Source of the DNA: Rhizaria sp. SCN 62-66
Taxonomy: Eukaryota; Rhizaria, unplaced
Length of the DNA stretch: 64,000 bases
NCBI GenBank assembly: GCA_001724265.1
Contig: MEDY01000117.1
Coordinates: 1 to 64,000 of the forward strand
Reading direction: 5' to 3'
Shown piece after piece: positions 31,352 through 42,439 of this stretch. Both the position numbers and the translations under genes were made by a program. Below the pieces are notes generated by a model that was not told the DNA's origin, did not search any database, and worked only from the letters and a program-made list of their open reading frames with translations. Within the stretch, counting starts at the first letter, position 1. The number at the start of each line of letters is the position of its first letter.

Positions 31352-33409
31352 ATGGACAACAACGGGAGCCCAGCTCATAATATGAGTGGCGACAGTTCCG
31401 CGGACGTTGCAGCACAGTCGACCGCACTGATGCTGGCGTCGCTCGTGGGTGCTGTGGTGCTTGCGGCCGTGGTGCGTGTCGCATTCCGCTCCACAAAGGC
31501 CGCTGCACGGCGCCACGAGCTGGCCGCTCTTGCCGCGCGCCGGGTTGAAGTGCGCAACGCAAAGCGCGAGACACTGCGAGCTCTGCTAGCGAAGCACTCC
31601 GAGGCGTGTACGCTGACTCCGAAGCAACTCTCGCGTCTCGCGCGTTTGCCTGCCGCTGCGTTGGCCGCCGCCGTGCGCGAGGGTGATCTCTCGCGCGTCA
31701 CAATCATGACTGTGTTCTGCATGCGCGCTCTTAAGGCCGGCGAGGAACTCGGCGCCGTTGCGGAGGAGTTCTATGACGAAGCCCTTGCCCGTGCGGCCGA
31801 GCTGGACGCCGCCGCGGACGCTGGGAAAGAGTACGCCGCCAACTGCCTGAGCTGCGACTCGTTCACCGCGACGGCGTCGCTGGTGCCTTCGACTGCGGAC
31901 GAGGATGAGGACGACGGCTCACGCCTGCAGGAGCTGGCCCGTGCCGGCCGTCTGCTCGAGGGCGTGCCTGTGTCGATCAAAGACTGTCTGTTGATGAAGG
32001 GCGCCGACAACACGATGGGGCTCGCTGTGCGATGCTTCAAGCCCTCACAGGAAGACTCTCATTTCGTGTCGCTGCTGCGGCAGCAGGGCGCGATCCCCTT
32101 CGTGCGCGGCAACGTCCCGCAGTCGCTGATGCTGCCCGAGTGCGACAACAACGTCTGGGGGCTGGGCCGCAACCCGTGGAACCGGGAGCGCACTCCGGGC
32201 GGCAGCTCCGGCGGCGAGGGCGCGCTCGTCGCCATGCGTGCCGCGCCCATTGCCATCGGCACAGACATCGGCGGCTCCGTTCGCATCCCCGCGGCGTACT
32301 GCGGCGTCTTCGGACTCAAGCCCACGCCACAGCGGCTGACGCACCACGGTAAGACGGCGCCGCGGCCCAAGGACATCGACGGGCAGCCGCTCATCGTCTC
32401 AACGGCGGGCCCGCTCGCCAACTCCGTCGAGGACCTCACGCTGGTAATGCGCGCGTGGCTGGTGCCCGAGATGTGGCGCCGCGACCCCACCGTGCCACCT
32501 GTGCCCTTCTCCGAGCACCTGTACCGCGGCGTCGTGTCCACTGTGGCCGACGCCGCCGAGGCGCGCGCGCAGGGGCTGCGGGCCTGCGTTGGCCGTGGCG
32601 GGGCGCGCAAGAAGCTCCGCATAGGCTACTACGCCTTTGACGGCTTCGCGGCCTCCGCGCCGACCGGTGCGCGCGCCGTGGAGACGGCAGTCAAGGCGCT
32701 GCGCGCGCTAGGCCACGAGTGCGTGCCCTTCACGCCGCCGCGCGTGGCCGACGCAATGGTGCTATACATCGCCATCATGGGCGCCGACGGCGACATGGCG
32801 GGCTTCCGCGCGGGGCTCGACGGCGAGGCGCTGCACCCGGCCTACTCGCGCGTTGCTACTATGGCCAGCCTTGGCCGCCCGCTGCGGGCCGTGCTGGCGG
32901 CCCTGCTGCGCGCCATGGGGCAGCCCAACCCCGCGCGGCTGACCGAGGCCACGCACGGCAAGACGGCACAGGAGCACTGGGCCGACGGCGTCGAGTTCGT
33001 GCGCTACTGCCGCGAGTTCCACACCGCCTGGGCCGCGGCCGGGCTCGACGCGGTCGTCTGCCCTGGCACCGTGCTGCCCGCCGTCGCACACGGGATGTCG
33101 CGCGACATTTTGCCGATGTTCACGCACTCGTTCCTGTGGAACATGGTGCACTACCCGGTCGGTGCGCTGCCGGTCACCACGGTGCGCGCGGACGAGCTCG
33201 ACTACTCAAAGGCCGAGGGCGCCGGCACGGACGCTTTCAACCAGGCCGCGGCCGAGGCGCTCAAGGGCGCGGAGGGGATGCCGTTCGGCGTGCAAATCGC
33301 GGCCCGGCCGTACCACGACGAGCTCGTGCTGCGCCTCATGAAGGAGCTCGAGGGCGCGGGCGTCGGCAAGGGCATGGTGCCCCCCGCCGCGGAGCTCATC
33401 AAAGATTGA
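31352..33409 (+). CDS. Fatty-acid amide hydrolase-like amidase (amidase signature family)
   Basis: A single exon from ATG 31352 to TGA encodes 685 residues. Amidase-signature enzymes hydrolyse amides with a Ser-Ser-Lys triad. All three are visible: Lys210 in GVPVSIKD, Ser285 in GGSSGGEGAL and nucleophile Ser309 in GTDIGGSVRIPA. Their spacing (75 and 24 residues) equals that of mammalian FAAH, and AYCGVFGLKPT follows as in FAAH. An N-terminal hydrophobic helix (about residues 24-47, LMLASLVGAVVLAAVVRVA) is followed by a basic segment, matching a FAAH1-type membrane anchor, so a membrane-bound lipid amidase is likely. About 100 residues longer than rat FAAH, through Ala/Asp-rich insertions before the Lys. 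Substrate cannot be read from the sequence. Confidence 0.92.
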   Translation: MDNNGSPAHNMSGDSSADVAAQSTALMLASLVGAVVLAAVVRVAFRSTKAAARRHELAALAARRVEVRNAKRETLRALLAKHSEACTLTPKQLSRLARLPAAALAAAVREGDLSRVTIMTVFCMRALKAGEELGAVAEEFYDEALARAAELDAAADAGKEYAANCLSCDSFTATASLVPSTADEDEDDGSRLQELARAGRLLEGVPVSIKDCLLMKGADNTMGLAVRCFKPSQEDSHFVSLLRQQGAIPFVRGNVPQSLMLPECDNNVWGLGRNPWNRERTPGGSSGGEGALVAMRAAPIAIGTDIGGSVRIPAAYCGVFGLKPTPQRLTHHGKTAPRPKDIDGQPLIVSTAGPLANSVEDLTLVMRAWLVPEMWRRDPTVPPVPFSEHLYRGVVSTVADAAEARAQGLRACVGRGGARKKLRIGYYAFDGFAASAPTGARAVETAVKALRALGHECVPFTPPRVADAMVLYIAIMGADGDMAGFRAGLDGEALHPAYSRVATMASLGRPLRAVLAALLRAMGQPNPARLTEATHGKTAQEHWADGVEFVRYCREFHTAWAAAGLDAVVCPGTVLPAVAHGMSRDILPMFTHSFLWNMVHYPVGALPVTTVRADELDYSKAEGAGTDAFNQAAAEALKGAEGMPFGVQIAARPYHDELVLRLMKELEGAGVGKGMVPPAAELIKD

Positions 33410-34114
33410 GCGAGTCGGGTGACTGTGTGAACCGATGAGTGTGAACCGATAAGTGGTCAGGCAAGAGCAGGCTGGGCCAATACCCAATTTCCATAAACTG
33501 ATGAGCTTACTTGTATTGATGGAGACGAATACAATCATTTTGATTTCGATTCACAATGAAGAAACAAGTTGTATTGTAGATTTTGCAATGTTTAGTCGTG
33601 AAATTTGAAATAGTATAACTGTGTGCACTGTACTATCCAACCACACATTAACAATGATTCACTGAGGGAATTGAAGCTTAACGTTAATATTAATTGCGTG
33701 TCGGTGTCAGGACGTAATCACGATGTTGCAACCGAGTTCGAAGGAACGAACATACAGACTAGCAACTTAAAGCTAGCATGTCTCACGAAGTGGAATGCAA
33801 CAATATTACTTTGTACGAAGTGCTTTTGGTTGGCTGTGAAAGTGCATTTTGATCAGATTGTGAGACGCGAAAAAAGGACCACACATGCGGCAAGCAGTGT
33901 CAGTGTAGTTGCGCACGTTGTATGAGTTTGACGGAGCCACTCGTGATATTTTTAGGTCGAGAGCCTCTCACTGACTTCACACTTCAGACAAACTAACTTA
34001 CTGTTCTCCACTATACAGCCGCAGCAATTCTTAACTCGGTCAATCTCGCGTTTTGGTCACCATCGCAGTGCTACATCTCGCCCCCGCTGTCGTTTCGTCG
34101 TCGCATGGCGCGAC
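33410..34114. other. Convergent intergenic region
   Basis: This 705 AT-rich bases between the amidase and phosphatase stops presumably holds both 3' UTRs. No gene or RNA is recognisable. Confidence 0.5.
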
Positions 34115-36491
34115 TCAGAGGTCCAGGGAGAGCGAGTCCGGCAGCGTGGGCGTGTTGGACGAGCTGTTGGGCCGCGGCGCGAGCTTGAGCTGGATGCGGC
34201 CGGCGCTGTGGCCCGCCGCACTGCTGCCCGCCGCGGCGCCGTGGCCGTGGCCATGGTGGCCGTGGGCTGCCTCGAGCCCGATGCTGCCCGACGACGCCGG
34301 GCGGGTCGAGACGGAGCCGCCGGAGCCCGAGGCCGAGGTAGGCAGCGGACTGCGGCCCGAGGCGGAGCCCACGTTGACGTTGACGCCGACGCCGACGCCG
34401 CGCACAGAAAGCCCGCTCGCGGCCGCTGCGGAGGCCGAGGCGGACGGACTGGTCGCAGGACCGTTGCCGGTGGCGTTCTTGGTGCTGGCGAGGCGGAAGC
34501 GCGCGCCCGCGGCGGAGCCGGTCGGAGAGCCCAGCATCGAGCCGCTGGAGCTGGACGCCACCGACGACGCAGACACGCCGCGCACCATCGCCGGCGCCGC
34601 GGCCGCAGCGTTGGCATGGGCGTTGCCGGCGGCGGTGACGGGGCTGACTGCGCTCGTGTCGAGCGCGAGGTCGAGCTCGTGCTGCATCTGGTGCTGCATG
34701 TGCAGCTGCTGCTGCTGGTGCTGCTGGCTGCGGCCGTGCTTGGCGCGCGTCGGCGACGGAATGCGCAGGTCGAGCCCGCCGTCGGAGTCGCTGGCGTCCT
34801 CGCCCGCGCCGCCGCCGCCGCCGCCGCCACCGCCGCCCAGCCCATGGCCGGGTCCAGCGTTGCGCGCGGCCGCGTTGGACGGGAAGGCGCCGCTGTGGGG
34901 CCGCGAGAGCGAGCCGTGGGCCGGCGTGACGTCGCTGACGTCGCCGCAGACGCCCACGCTGAGCCCGTTGCCGTTGCCAGCGCCGGAGAGAGTCAGCGAA
35001 CGCATGACACGCGTGCCGCCCACAGTGACCCCAGCGCCACACGCGCTCGCGGCGGCCTGTGCGGCGGTAGCGGAGGCGAGGGCCGCGGCTGGCACCCAGG
35101 GCGAGGCCCCGGCCAGCGGCGTCGCCGTCGCGGTGCCCGGCACCGTCACCGAGGGCCGCGACGAGGCGTGGAACAGCGTCCGCGGCCCCAGCGTCGGCGT
35201 CGCACTCGTGCTGCTAGTCCCGCAGCCGTTCCCACCGGCGGAGTAGCCGTTGGCGGCCGCAGCGGCGCACACGGCGGCGGTGGTCGTGGCGTCAGCGAAC
35301 AGAGCAGCGGCGGCGGGCGCGACGGGGCAGGGCGAGAAGACGGCCGTGGACGTGCCCAACGACTCGGCGGGCAGCGGGTTGATGATGGCCAGCTCGGGCG
35401 CGTACGTCGCGGCGTTGAACTCGGCGTGTAGGTCGACGAACACGCCCGCGGCCTCGAAGTCCTGGAGCTGGCGCACAAACGACAGGTTGGGCTGCGCGAT
35501 GGCGCGGCGCGACTGGACCAGGTCCAGCGCAGTCTTGATCGACACGCCCTGCACGGCCGCAATGTACGCCACGACGATGGTCGCGGACCGGGAGCGCCCG
35601 GCCGCGCAGTGGACCAGCGCCGCGCCGCCGCGCTGCAGACTGCCACCGCCGGCGCCGTGACCGCTGCCCGCGGGGCCGATGGAGAAGGACGAACACAGCG
35701 ACGGCGCGGGCAGCGCGGCGCTGCCGGCCGTGGACGGGCGCTCGCCCGCGCCGACGACAGTGAGGTTGGTGATAGTGTTGTTGCTTGCGGGCGAGAGCAT
35801 GCCGCGGCCCTGAGCAGCGGCAGCAGCAGAGGCGGAGGTAGCGCCGTTCTGACCGAGGCCAGAGTCAAAGGGGCGGGAGACGAGCGAGACCTCGGATACC
35901 GCGGCGGCGGCCGAGCTGGGGCGCGAGTCAGGCTCCCCCGCCGTGACCACCCGGGAGCCGTCCGCGGCCGCGAGGCCCGCGAGCGCCGCCGAGCCGACCG
36001 AGGCGGCCGAGTGAGCGTGTGGCAGCCTTCCGTGGCCGTGGCCGGCGCTGTTGCCCACATTCACGGTGAGCGTGCTCGCAGCGGCGGGGTTCAGGTCGGT
36101 GTTGGGCGTGGCCGTGGCGCTCGCACTGGAGCCCGACGACGGCGCCGGCGACACCGCCGCAGCAGCGGCCACGGCGGCGGCAGCAGCGGCGGCAGCGGCA
36201 CTGGACGGGTAGGCGGGCGTCATGCGTGTGTAGTGAATCAGGCGCAGACAGTGCAGAACTTCCTCCAGCAGCACTTTCTGCCCCGTCGAGTCGTCCCAGT
36301 TAAGGCAGACGTACGACACGCCCTGGTCCTCAAGGAACTTGACGTGCGCTGAGTACTGCGGCGTCACGTGCAGCCCCTGCGCGCAGTTGATCACGCACCG
36401 CACGCGCTGCTGCGTCAGCAGCTGGTGGTGCTGTGCCGACTTGAACCCGCCCAGCAGCAGTCCGCCGGGCACCACGGTCACCTGGCCCGTT

Positions 36492-36524
<33 letters not shown>

Positions 36525-39500
36525 GCCGTGGCGGCCACGGAGCCCGGCCCCGGCTGCGGCAGCGGCGTGGCGGTGCCGTCAGCGGCCACGACCACCGATC
36601 CTGAGCCCGGGCGTGTGCCGCGGCCGGCGCCGCCCGAACCGGAGCCGGAGCCGGTGCCGGAGGACGAGGACGAGGACGAGACCGAGGTGATGGACACGCC
36701 CGTCGATGGCCGTGTAGAGGGAAAGAACGCCGGCGGCGGCGACCCGTGTGCAGAGCTCGAGCCCGCGGCGTCGCCGTCGCCCATGCTGTTGCCCCCCGCA
36801 GCCGCGGCAGCAGCGGCGGCGGCGACAGCGGCGGCGGAGGACGCGGCCGAGGCGAGCAGCGCGGCGTTGGCCATGTTAAGCGAGGCGCGGCGCGCAACGG
36901 AGCTGCTCAATGACGCCGACATCTCGCGCAGCTGCGACGTCGCGGACGCCGCGCCGGTCGTCGGCGGCACCGGCGACCCGCCGTTCTGACCACCGGTGGC
37001 GTGATGTGGGCCCGGGCCCGGTGTAGTGGAGTGTGCGGCGTAGCGCGCGGCGGGCGGCGGCGAGGCTGAGGGCGAGGTGAAGCCGGACCCGCCGTTGCCG
37101 CGGACGGCAGCACGGGAGACCGACAGTCCCGGCCCCATGTTGAGGCTGGGGCCTGGACCAGGGGAGCCGATTAGCTGAGGGGCGCCGTAAAAGTCGTTTT
37201 GCGGCGATGGCGGAGACGTGTCGGGCATCAGCAGCATGTACGGGGGGCCGTGGCCGTGCAGGCCGGAGCCAGCGCCGCCGCTGATGCTGTAGCTGATGCC
37301 GTAGCCCGGGCTGCGGTACTGCGCCCCGGGCCCAGAGCCTGCGCCGGCGCCGGCGGCGGCCCCGCCCGCGGCGGTGAGGTTGTTCGCAGTGGTGCTGGAG
37401 AGCAGCGAGGCGTTGGTCTCGTCGCAGTCGATGAGCGAGGACACGGCGACCTCGACGTCGACGTCGCCCGGCAGCGCCTCCGAGGGGCCCGGGCCGCTGG
37501 CCAGCGCGCTGGTGAACGCGGGCAGCCCGCCCGCCGAGGCCGCAGCGGCGCCGGCAATGGTGCCGGCGGCCGGGAGCGCGCCGCCGCTGGCCGAGGCGCC
37601 GCCCGCGCCCGCGCCAGTGGAGGCGACGGCGCTGTGGCTGGGCGCAGTCAGCGCCGTGCTGCCGGGGTGACCGTGGGCGGCGGAGTGACCGTGGGCGGCG
37701 AGCGGGTCGACGGCCCCGGCGGCGAAGGAGCCCAGGTCCCTGGGCAGGAGCGGCGGTGACGGCGAAGGCGCAAGCGAGATGTTGGAGAGGCTGCTGCGGC
37801 GGTGGCCGGCGCGCGAGTAGTTGCTCGACACGGACCGCCGCGACGGGGCCGGGGAGGTCGACACGCCCGGCTGCAGCTGGTCCGCGGACACATTGTTGTT
37901 GGTGGTGGCTGTGGCAGGGTCTGGCACATGAGGGCTAGGACTGCCCACGGTCCCCAGTAAGCTCACGCGGTCGGCGTTGTCGAGGCCGGCGCCGGAGAGC
38001 ATGGGGGCCGAGACAGAGGCGCACATCGGGGGACCGAAAAAACCCGACCGACCCCTGCCCGCGCCCCCGCCGCCGGCGCCGAAGCCGCCGCCGCCTGCGG
38101 ACGGGGTGGGAGGCACCGGTCCGCTGCCGCTGGCGGCCACGTCGCCGGGGGTGGCGCCGAAGTGGAAGCCACCGGGGCCCTTACCGCGGGTCGACGGCGG
38201 CGGCCTCGGCGCGCCCCGCCCCCCGCCGCCGCCGCCATTGGCGCGGGCGCCGGCGCCGGGGCGGAAAGAGGCGGCATGGCGCATGTGAGACGGGGAGCCG
38301 ATAGTGTCGGTCTCGTCTTCGTCCTCGGGGCCGCCGCACATGTCGTCGTCGTCATCGTCGTCGCCGTTGTCGTCGTCAATGTCGTTGTCGTCGCCTGAGG
38401 TGTGGAGCATATCCCCGTCGTCTCCGTCGTCGTCCGCGTCTCCGTCCATCAGCGACGCGAACTTGCTGCTGCCCGGGCCCGTTGCGCCCCCGCCGGCGCC
38501 GCCGCCGTTGGAGCCACTGGAGCCGCTGGAGCCGCCGCGGGGCCGGCCTATGTTGCCGGCGTCCAGGGACAGCCCGGCGGCGGCGGCCAAGGAGGCGGAG
38601 ACGCCACGCGCGCCGAGTAGGCGCGGGTCGATCTGCATGGGGAACGTGTCATCGTCGTCGTCGTCGTCGTCCCCCGCGCCCACACCGGTGTGGCGGGCGC
38701 GGCGGGAGCCATAGGCCGAGGCCGACGCGGCGGTAGCGGCGGCGGCGGCGGCAGCGTGTGAGGCCGCGGCGGCGGCGGAGGGCCCGTAGGGGTTCAGCAG
38801 CAGCGACGGCCGCGGGGGCAGCCCCGCGAGCACGGCCGCGGCGGCGTCGGAGGCGGCCGAGGCGGAGGCCGTGGCCATGACGCTGCGGCGCGCGCCACCC
38901 TGGACGACCGAGTCATCCTGCGCGGGGCCCGTGGCCGAGGCGACGACGGACTGCACGGCCGCGGCAGGGAAGCCCGGCTCACCCGGGAACAGGATCGACG
39001 AGGGCAGCTGCGGGTACGCGTGCTGCAGCGCGCGCAGCATGGCGTTGCGCGCCGTGGGGCGGCAGGCGGCGAAGCGGGTGTACTCGGTGACGCGGAAACG
39101 TTCGCTCGTGTCGAGGTCGCGCTTCCGGCTGTGCGCCTTGAACGTGGGGCGCAGAGTCTACGCGAAAAAAGAGTGCAGGGGGCAAATACAAAGTAAAATA
39201 CAACGGGATGTGGAAACGGTATTGTTGTGAGTGGCGACGACAGGTAGATATCCCGGTTTGCAGGAATGAGAGGAGCGAAACGGCGGGCGCGTGCGGGGAG
39301 GGAACGTACCTCGCCAGTGAACTCAACGACGCGCAACACAGGGTCTTTCTCGTTGCGGAGCATCTCGGCCGAGAGCTCTTGCAGGCGCACGCGGAGCTCT
39401 TCGACGGTGGCCACGTGGAGGCGCGGGTCGGGGTCCTGCTGCGCGAGCCGGAGCGCGGACTGCTCGTCATCGGCGGGCGTCCAGGCGTCTGCGTTCGGGA

Positions 39501-39818
39501 CGGCGGCGGGGCGGGAAAACAAAACAAAACGGGATGAGACAGGGCGTGAAAGGTGCAAGTTAAGGGGAGGCACGCGCAAACGTGGTGTCGAACGGAGTGA
39601 TAAAGGAACGGACCGTTTGAAGTGAGGAGAGTGTTGATGGTCATGCCCTTCATCTTTTCGAACAGGGACGAGGTGGGGGCGTCGGCTTGAGGGGCGCGCT
39701 CCGTGACCGACGGAGGTCGCACAATGCTGGAAGGGGAGTCAAGGTTGGTCGACAAACCCAGAGGTGCGAGCAGGGAGGGCCCACCTCGCGCCTCTGGGCG
39801 GACAGAGTCGTGTTGCAT
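34115..39818 (-). CDS. Giant dual-specificity protein phosphatase with split catalytic domain
   Basis: Three exons on the minus strand: 39818-39614, 39488-39310 and 39157-34115; donors gtccgt and gtacgt; stop TGA; 1,808 residues. The phosphatase domain begins near residue 1,020 (VVPGGLLLGGFKSAQH) and shows the general-acid loop LNWDDSTGQ. The P-loop VHCAAGRSRSATIVVAYI, the Cys-X5-Arg signature of MKP-type dual-specificity phosphatases, is near 1,305. An Ala/Ser/Gly-rich insert of about 220 residues separates the acid loop from the P-loop. The helical end QPNLSFVRQLQDFE is typical of the family. The first 900 residues are Ser/Gly/Ala/Asp low complexity, apart from an N-terminal ordered part (exons 1-2 and LDTSERFRVTEYTRF). 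The catalytic residues are intact, so activity on phosphotyrosine/threonine substrates, perhaps MAP kinases, is likely; the target is inference. Confidence 0.9.
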
Positions 39819-40478
39819 TGTTCGCGTGCTTGCAAACAACAAATCCTCTGCCAAGGCCGTTAGTGATCGATAGCTTCCCAAGAACGCGAGTTCTAGACAC
39901 AATTTAAAAAGGCAAGAAAGAAACGTGAGTGGAAAAATTAATTTCCAAATTAGCGCTCGAAATATCGCCGCCGACCGTCTCTTGAGACCAAATTGTGTCC
40001 CCCACCCGTTCACAGGCCAATGTGATCCGTGTGGCTCGCGCCGTAGGACTGGTGGACTTTGACCAGCCGATTGGTTGGTGGTGGCAGACTACTCGGGCTT
40101 CAAGGTTTTGATAACTGTAGAATAGTAAGTTGTTATTTAAGGATATCAGACCTGGAAAATAGTATTTTAAGCTTGTATTTTATATAAACAGCGATATTAT
40201 TGTTCGTGTCCAGTGTCTTGGATGCGTACTGCTCCGAAACTGCGCTCCGCTCAACTCGGTTCCACGCCGATCTCTCTCGCTCGCGCTCAGGCGCTCACTG
40301 CGTTCATTTCAACTTCACAGCAGCTCCCCAGTTAGCACTGACACCATCTCATGGCCCTCTATGCATTATATTCATATTTAGGCGTGCTCTCAAGAGAAGA
40401 AGAAGACACGCGACGGTGACAGCGAGAGTAGAGTTCGTTACATCACTCAACGATGACTAATAAAGCTCGACTCATCAC
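39819..40478. other. Intergenic region between phosphatase start and EB1 stop
   Basis: This 660 bases holds the phosphatase promoter and leader next to 39819 and the EB1 3' UTR at the other end. It contains one copy of the shared upstream motif (40071-40087). Confidence 0.5.
40071..40087 (-). promoter_or_regulatory. Shared upstream motif, phosphatase copy
   Basis: The plus-strand 17-mer TTGGTTGGTGGTGGCAG is identical to that at 42528-42544, with AGCCG just before it in both places. Both copies lie upstream of minus-strand genes (here about 250 bases before the phosphatase ATG). A promoter element is inferred. Confidence 0.4.
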
Positions 40479-42439
40479 TCAAAACTCCTCCTGGTCCTCG
40501 ACGTCATCGCCCCTGTGTTGCTGCTGCGCTTCATCGTGCACTTCGTCCTCGTGGTAATAGTTCTCCTCCTCATCGACCACGTGTCCGGTGCCATCGCCGT
40601 CGCCGAGCTCGGCCGCGTGCTGGTCGATGGTGCCTGCGCCAACCACGGCCGCCTCGGCCTCGTCCGCGACCTCCTCGCTCTCGGCGCCAACGGCAACACC
40701 ATGCCCGGCCTCGGCCTCAGCCTCGGGTTCGGCCTCAGCCTCGGGTTCGGCCTCAGCCTCAGGTTCGGCCTCATGGGCTGCGGAGGCCTTGGAGTCGTGC
40801 CCACCGGCACTCGCACCTGCGCTGGCGCCTGCGCCAGCATCGGCGGCCGCGGCGGCTGCGGCGGCGTCGGCAAGCGACATCCCGCCCATCTCGTCATCGG
40901 CGTCGCCGCCAAGGTGAGCAGACTCAGCGCTGCCCGCACCGTGGGCGTCCTCAGCGTGTGCGTTGTCGGCGTTCGCGTCTGTGTCGGGGTCCGGGACGTA
41001 GAAGTCGTCACCTTCGTCAGTCTTGTAGAGCAGATGCAGGATCTAGCTTAGGATCGGGTCCGTGCTCCCGGCGGCCTCGGCCTCCTAGGTACGTGTCGGT
41101 CGGAGACAAGCGGCAAGACAACGGTCAGTCGATCGAAGGAGGGGCAGCAGTGAGAATGAGAGGTGAGTTGTTACTGGAATAAAACGTCCTTAATGACATT
41201 TTAGAGAAAATTAGTTACAAAAATATCGACAGTATGCGAGCTTGAATCTATCTTGATGTTCCAAGGCATCCGAATTGACGTGTTTCACTCTTAGTCGTAC
41301 CTGGCAAAGAATCTCGACGTCACGAAGCTTGTCGTAGTACGCCCGCGCCTCGCGCTCCACAACCGGAATCGCGCTCTTGAGCTCCGCCAGTCGGGTCTGC
41401 GCCTTCGCAGCCTCTGTACTGTTCGCAGCAGCGCCAGCCGCGCCAGCGGCGGCGCGGCCGGCAGCAGAGCCGGCGGGGCGGCGTGCGGCGGCGGCGGGCG
41501 AGCCCCCCGCGGCGGCAGCCCCACCCGCGGCGGCGCCCGGGGCGCGTGCGCGTGCGGCGGCGGCAGTGGCGCTGGGGGCGCGGGCAGCGGCAGCGGACCC
41601 CGAGGAGGCAGGCGCGGCGCTGCCAGCGCGGGGAGCACCGGTGCTTGCCCCGGCGGCTGCGGGGAGCGCCTTGACAGTAATCTTGGCGTCCTTGCGGCGC
41701 TGCACGGCGTCGTAGGGGCCCTGGTAGTGCGCGTCGAAGTAGGCCTTGATCCACTGGAGGAACTCGAGGTTGTCCTGGAAGCGCGCCTTGACGAGCTTGG
41801 CGACGTCGATGTGCTTGTTCACGCCCTCAGCAGTGAAGACGGACTGCAGAATCTTGTAATTCGGCAGAAACTCGTGCTCAACTGTACATGTGATGAGTAG
41901 CAAAAGCATATAAAGCGATGTTCGTGATGCATGTGAGCAAGTCAAAGCGGTGTTCGGGGAAAAGGATCTGGGCCGAAGCGAGTCACGAAGGGAGACATTG
42001 CAAGGAGAGGAACGTACGCTTGGCGTTAAAGTTCACTTTGCCGAGAGGGACGCGGCCAGGGAAAACGCTGTCCATAATCTGGCAGTACAAGGCACCTACG
42101 TTATTCGAAAGGGCACAGTGACAAAGTGGGTAAAAGCGTGATGAGCACGCGAATGCATTTTGAGAGAAAACACATACATCTCGCCACAGCCAAAGTTGGT
42201 ACATATTAAACTCGGATATAATATGCAAAACAAGTGGAAAAACTACACAGGCATTGATTCAAAATGAACATATGCATTAATAATTCGCCCGGGATGAAGA
42301 TGTTTGGGGATATCATGTTGCCCCTTCGGGACATAGACGTACCGCTTGCAGCTTGCTCCACGTGGGTGTACCCAAGGTGAAACATTTCGTTGACCCACTC
42401 AAGAAGAGCCTTTTTACCCAAATTCGCGTGCGCAGACAT
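40479..42439 (-). CDS. EB1: Microtubule plus-end-binding protein EB1
   Basis: Four exons on the minus strand: 42439-42343, 42095-42018, 41881-41301 and 41084-40479; donors gtacgt, gtacgt, gtacga; stop TGA; 453 residues with one in-frame UAG. EB1 tracks growing microtubule ends and recruits SxIP and CAP-Gly partners. The calponin-homology domain is complete: [19 protein letters not shown], then [20 protein letters not shown], then [14 protein letters not shown] (two splice joins fall exactly in this conserved sequence). An Ala-rich basic linker follows. The EB-homology coiled coil reads [16 protein letters not shown], then [21 protein letters not shown]. The acidic tail ends EEF, the EEY/F signal for CAP-Gly domains. 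The UAG aligns with a polar helix position. Skipping it by an acceptor at 41043 would delete the conserved DPIL segment. Confidence 0.95.
41043..41045 (-). other. In-frame UAG codon in the conserved EB1 EBH helix, probable Gln
   Basis: Context on the minus strand is AGC TAG ATC, between DPILS and [11 protein letters not shown]. Both sides match the EB1 family without a gap, so the codon is inside a conserved helix. Confidence 0.8.
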
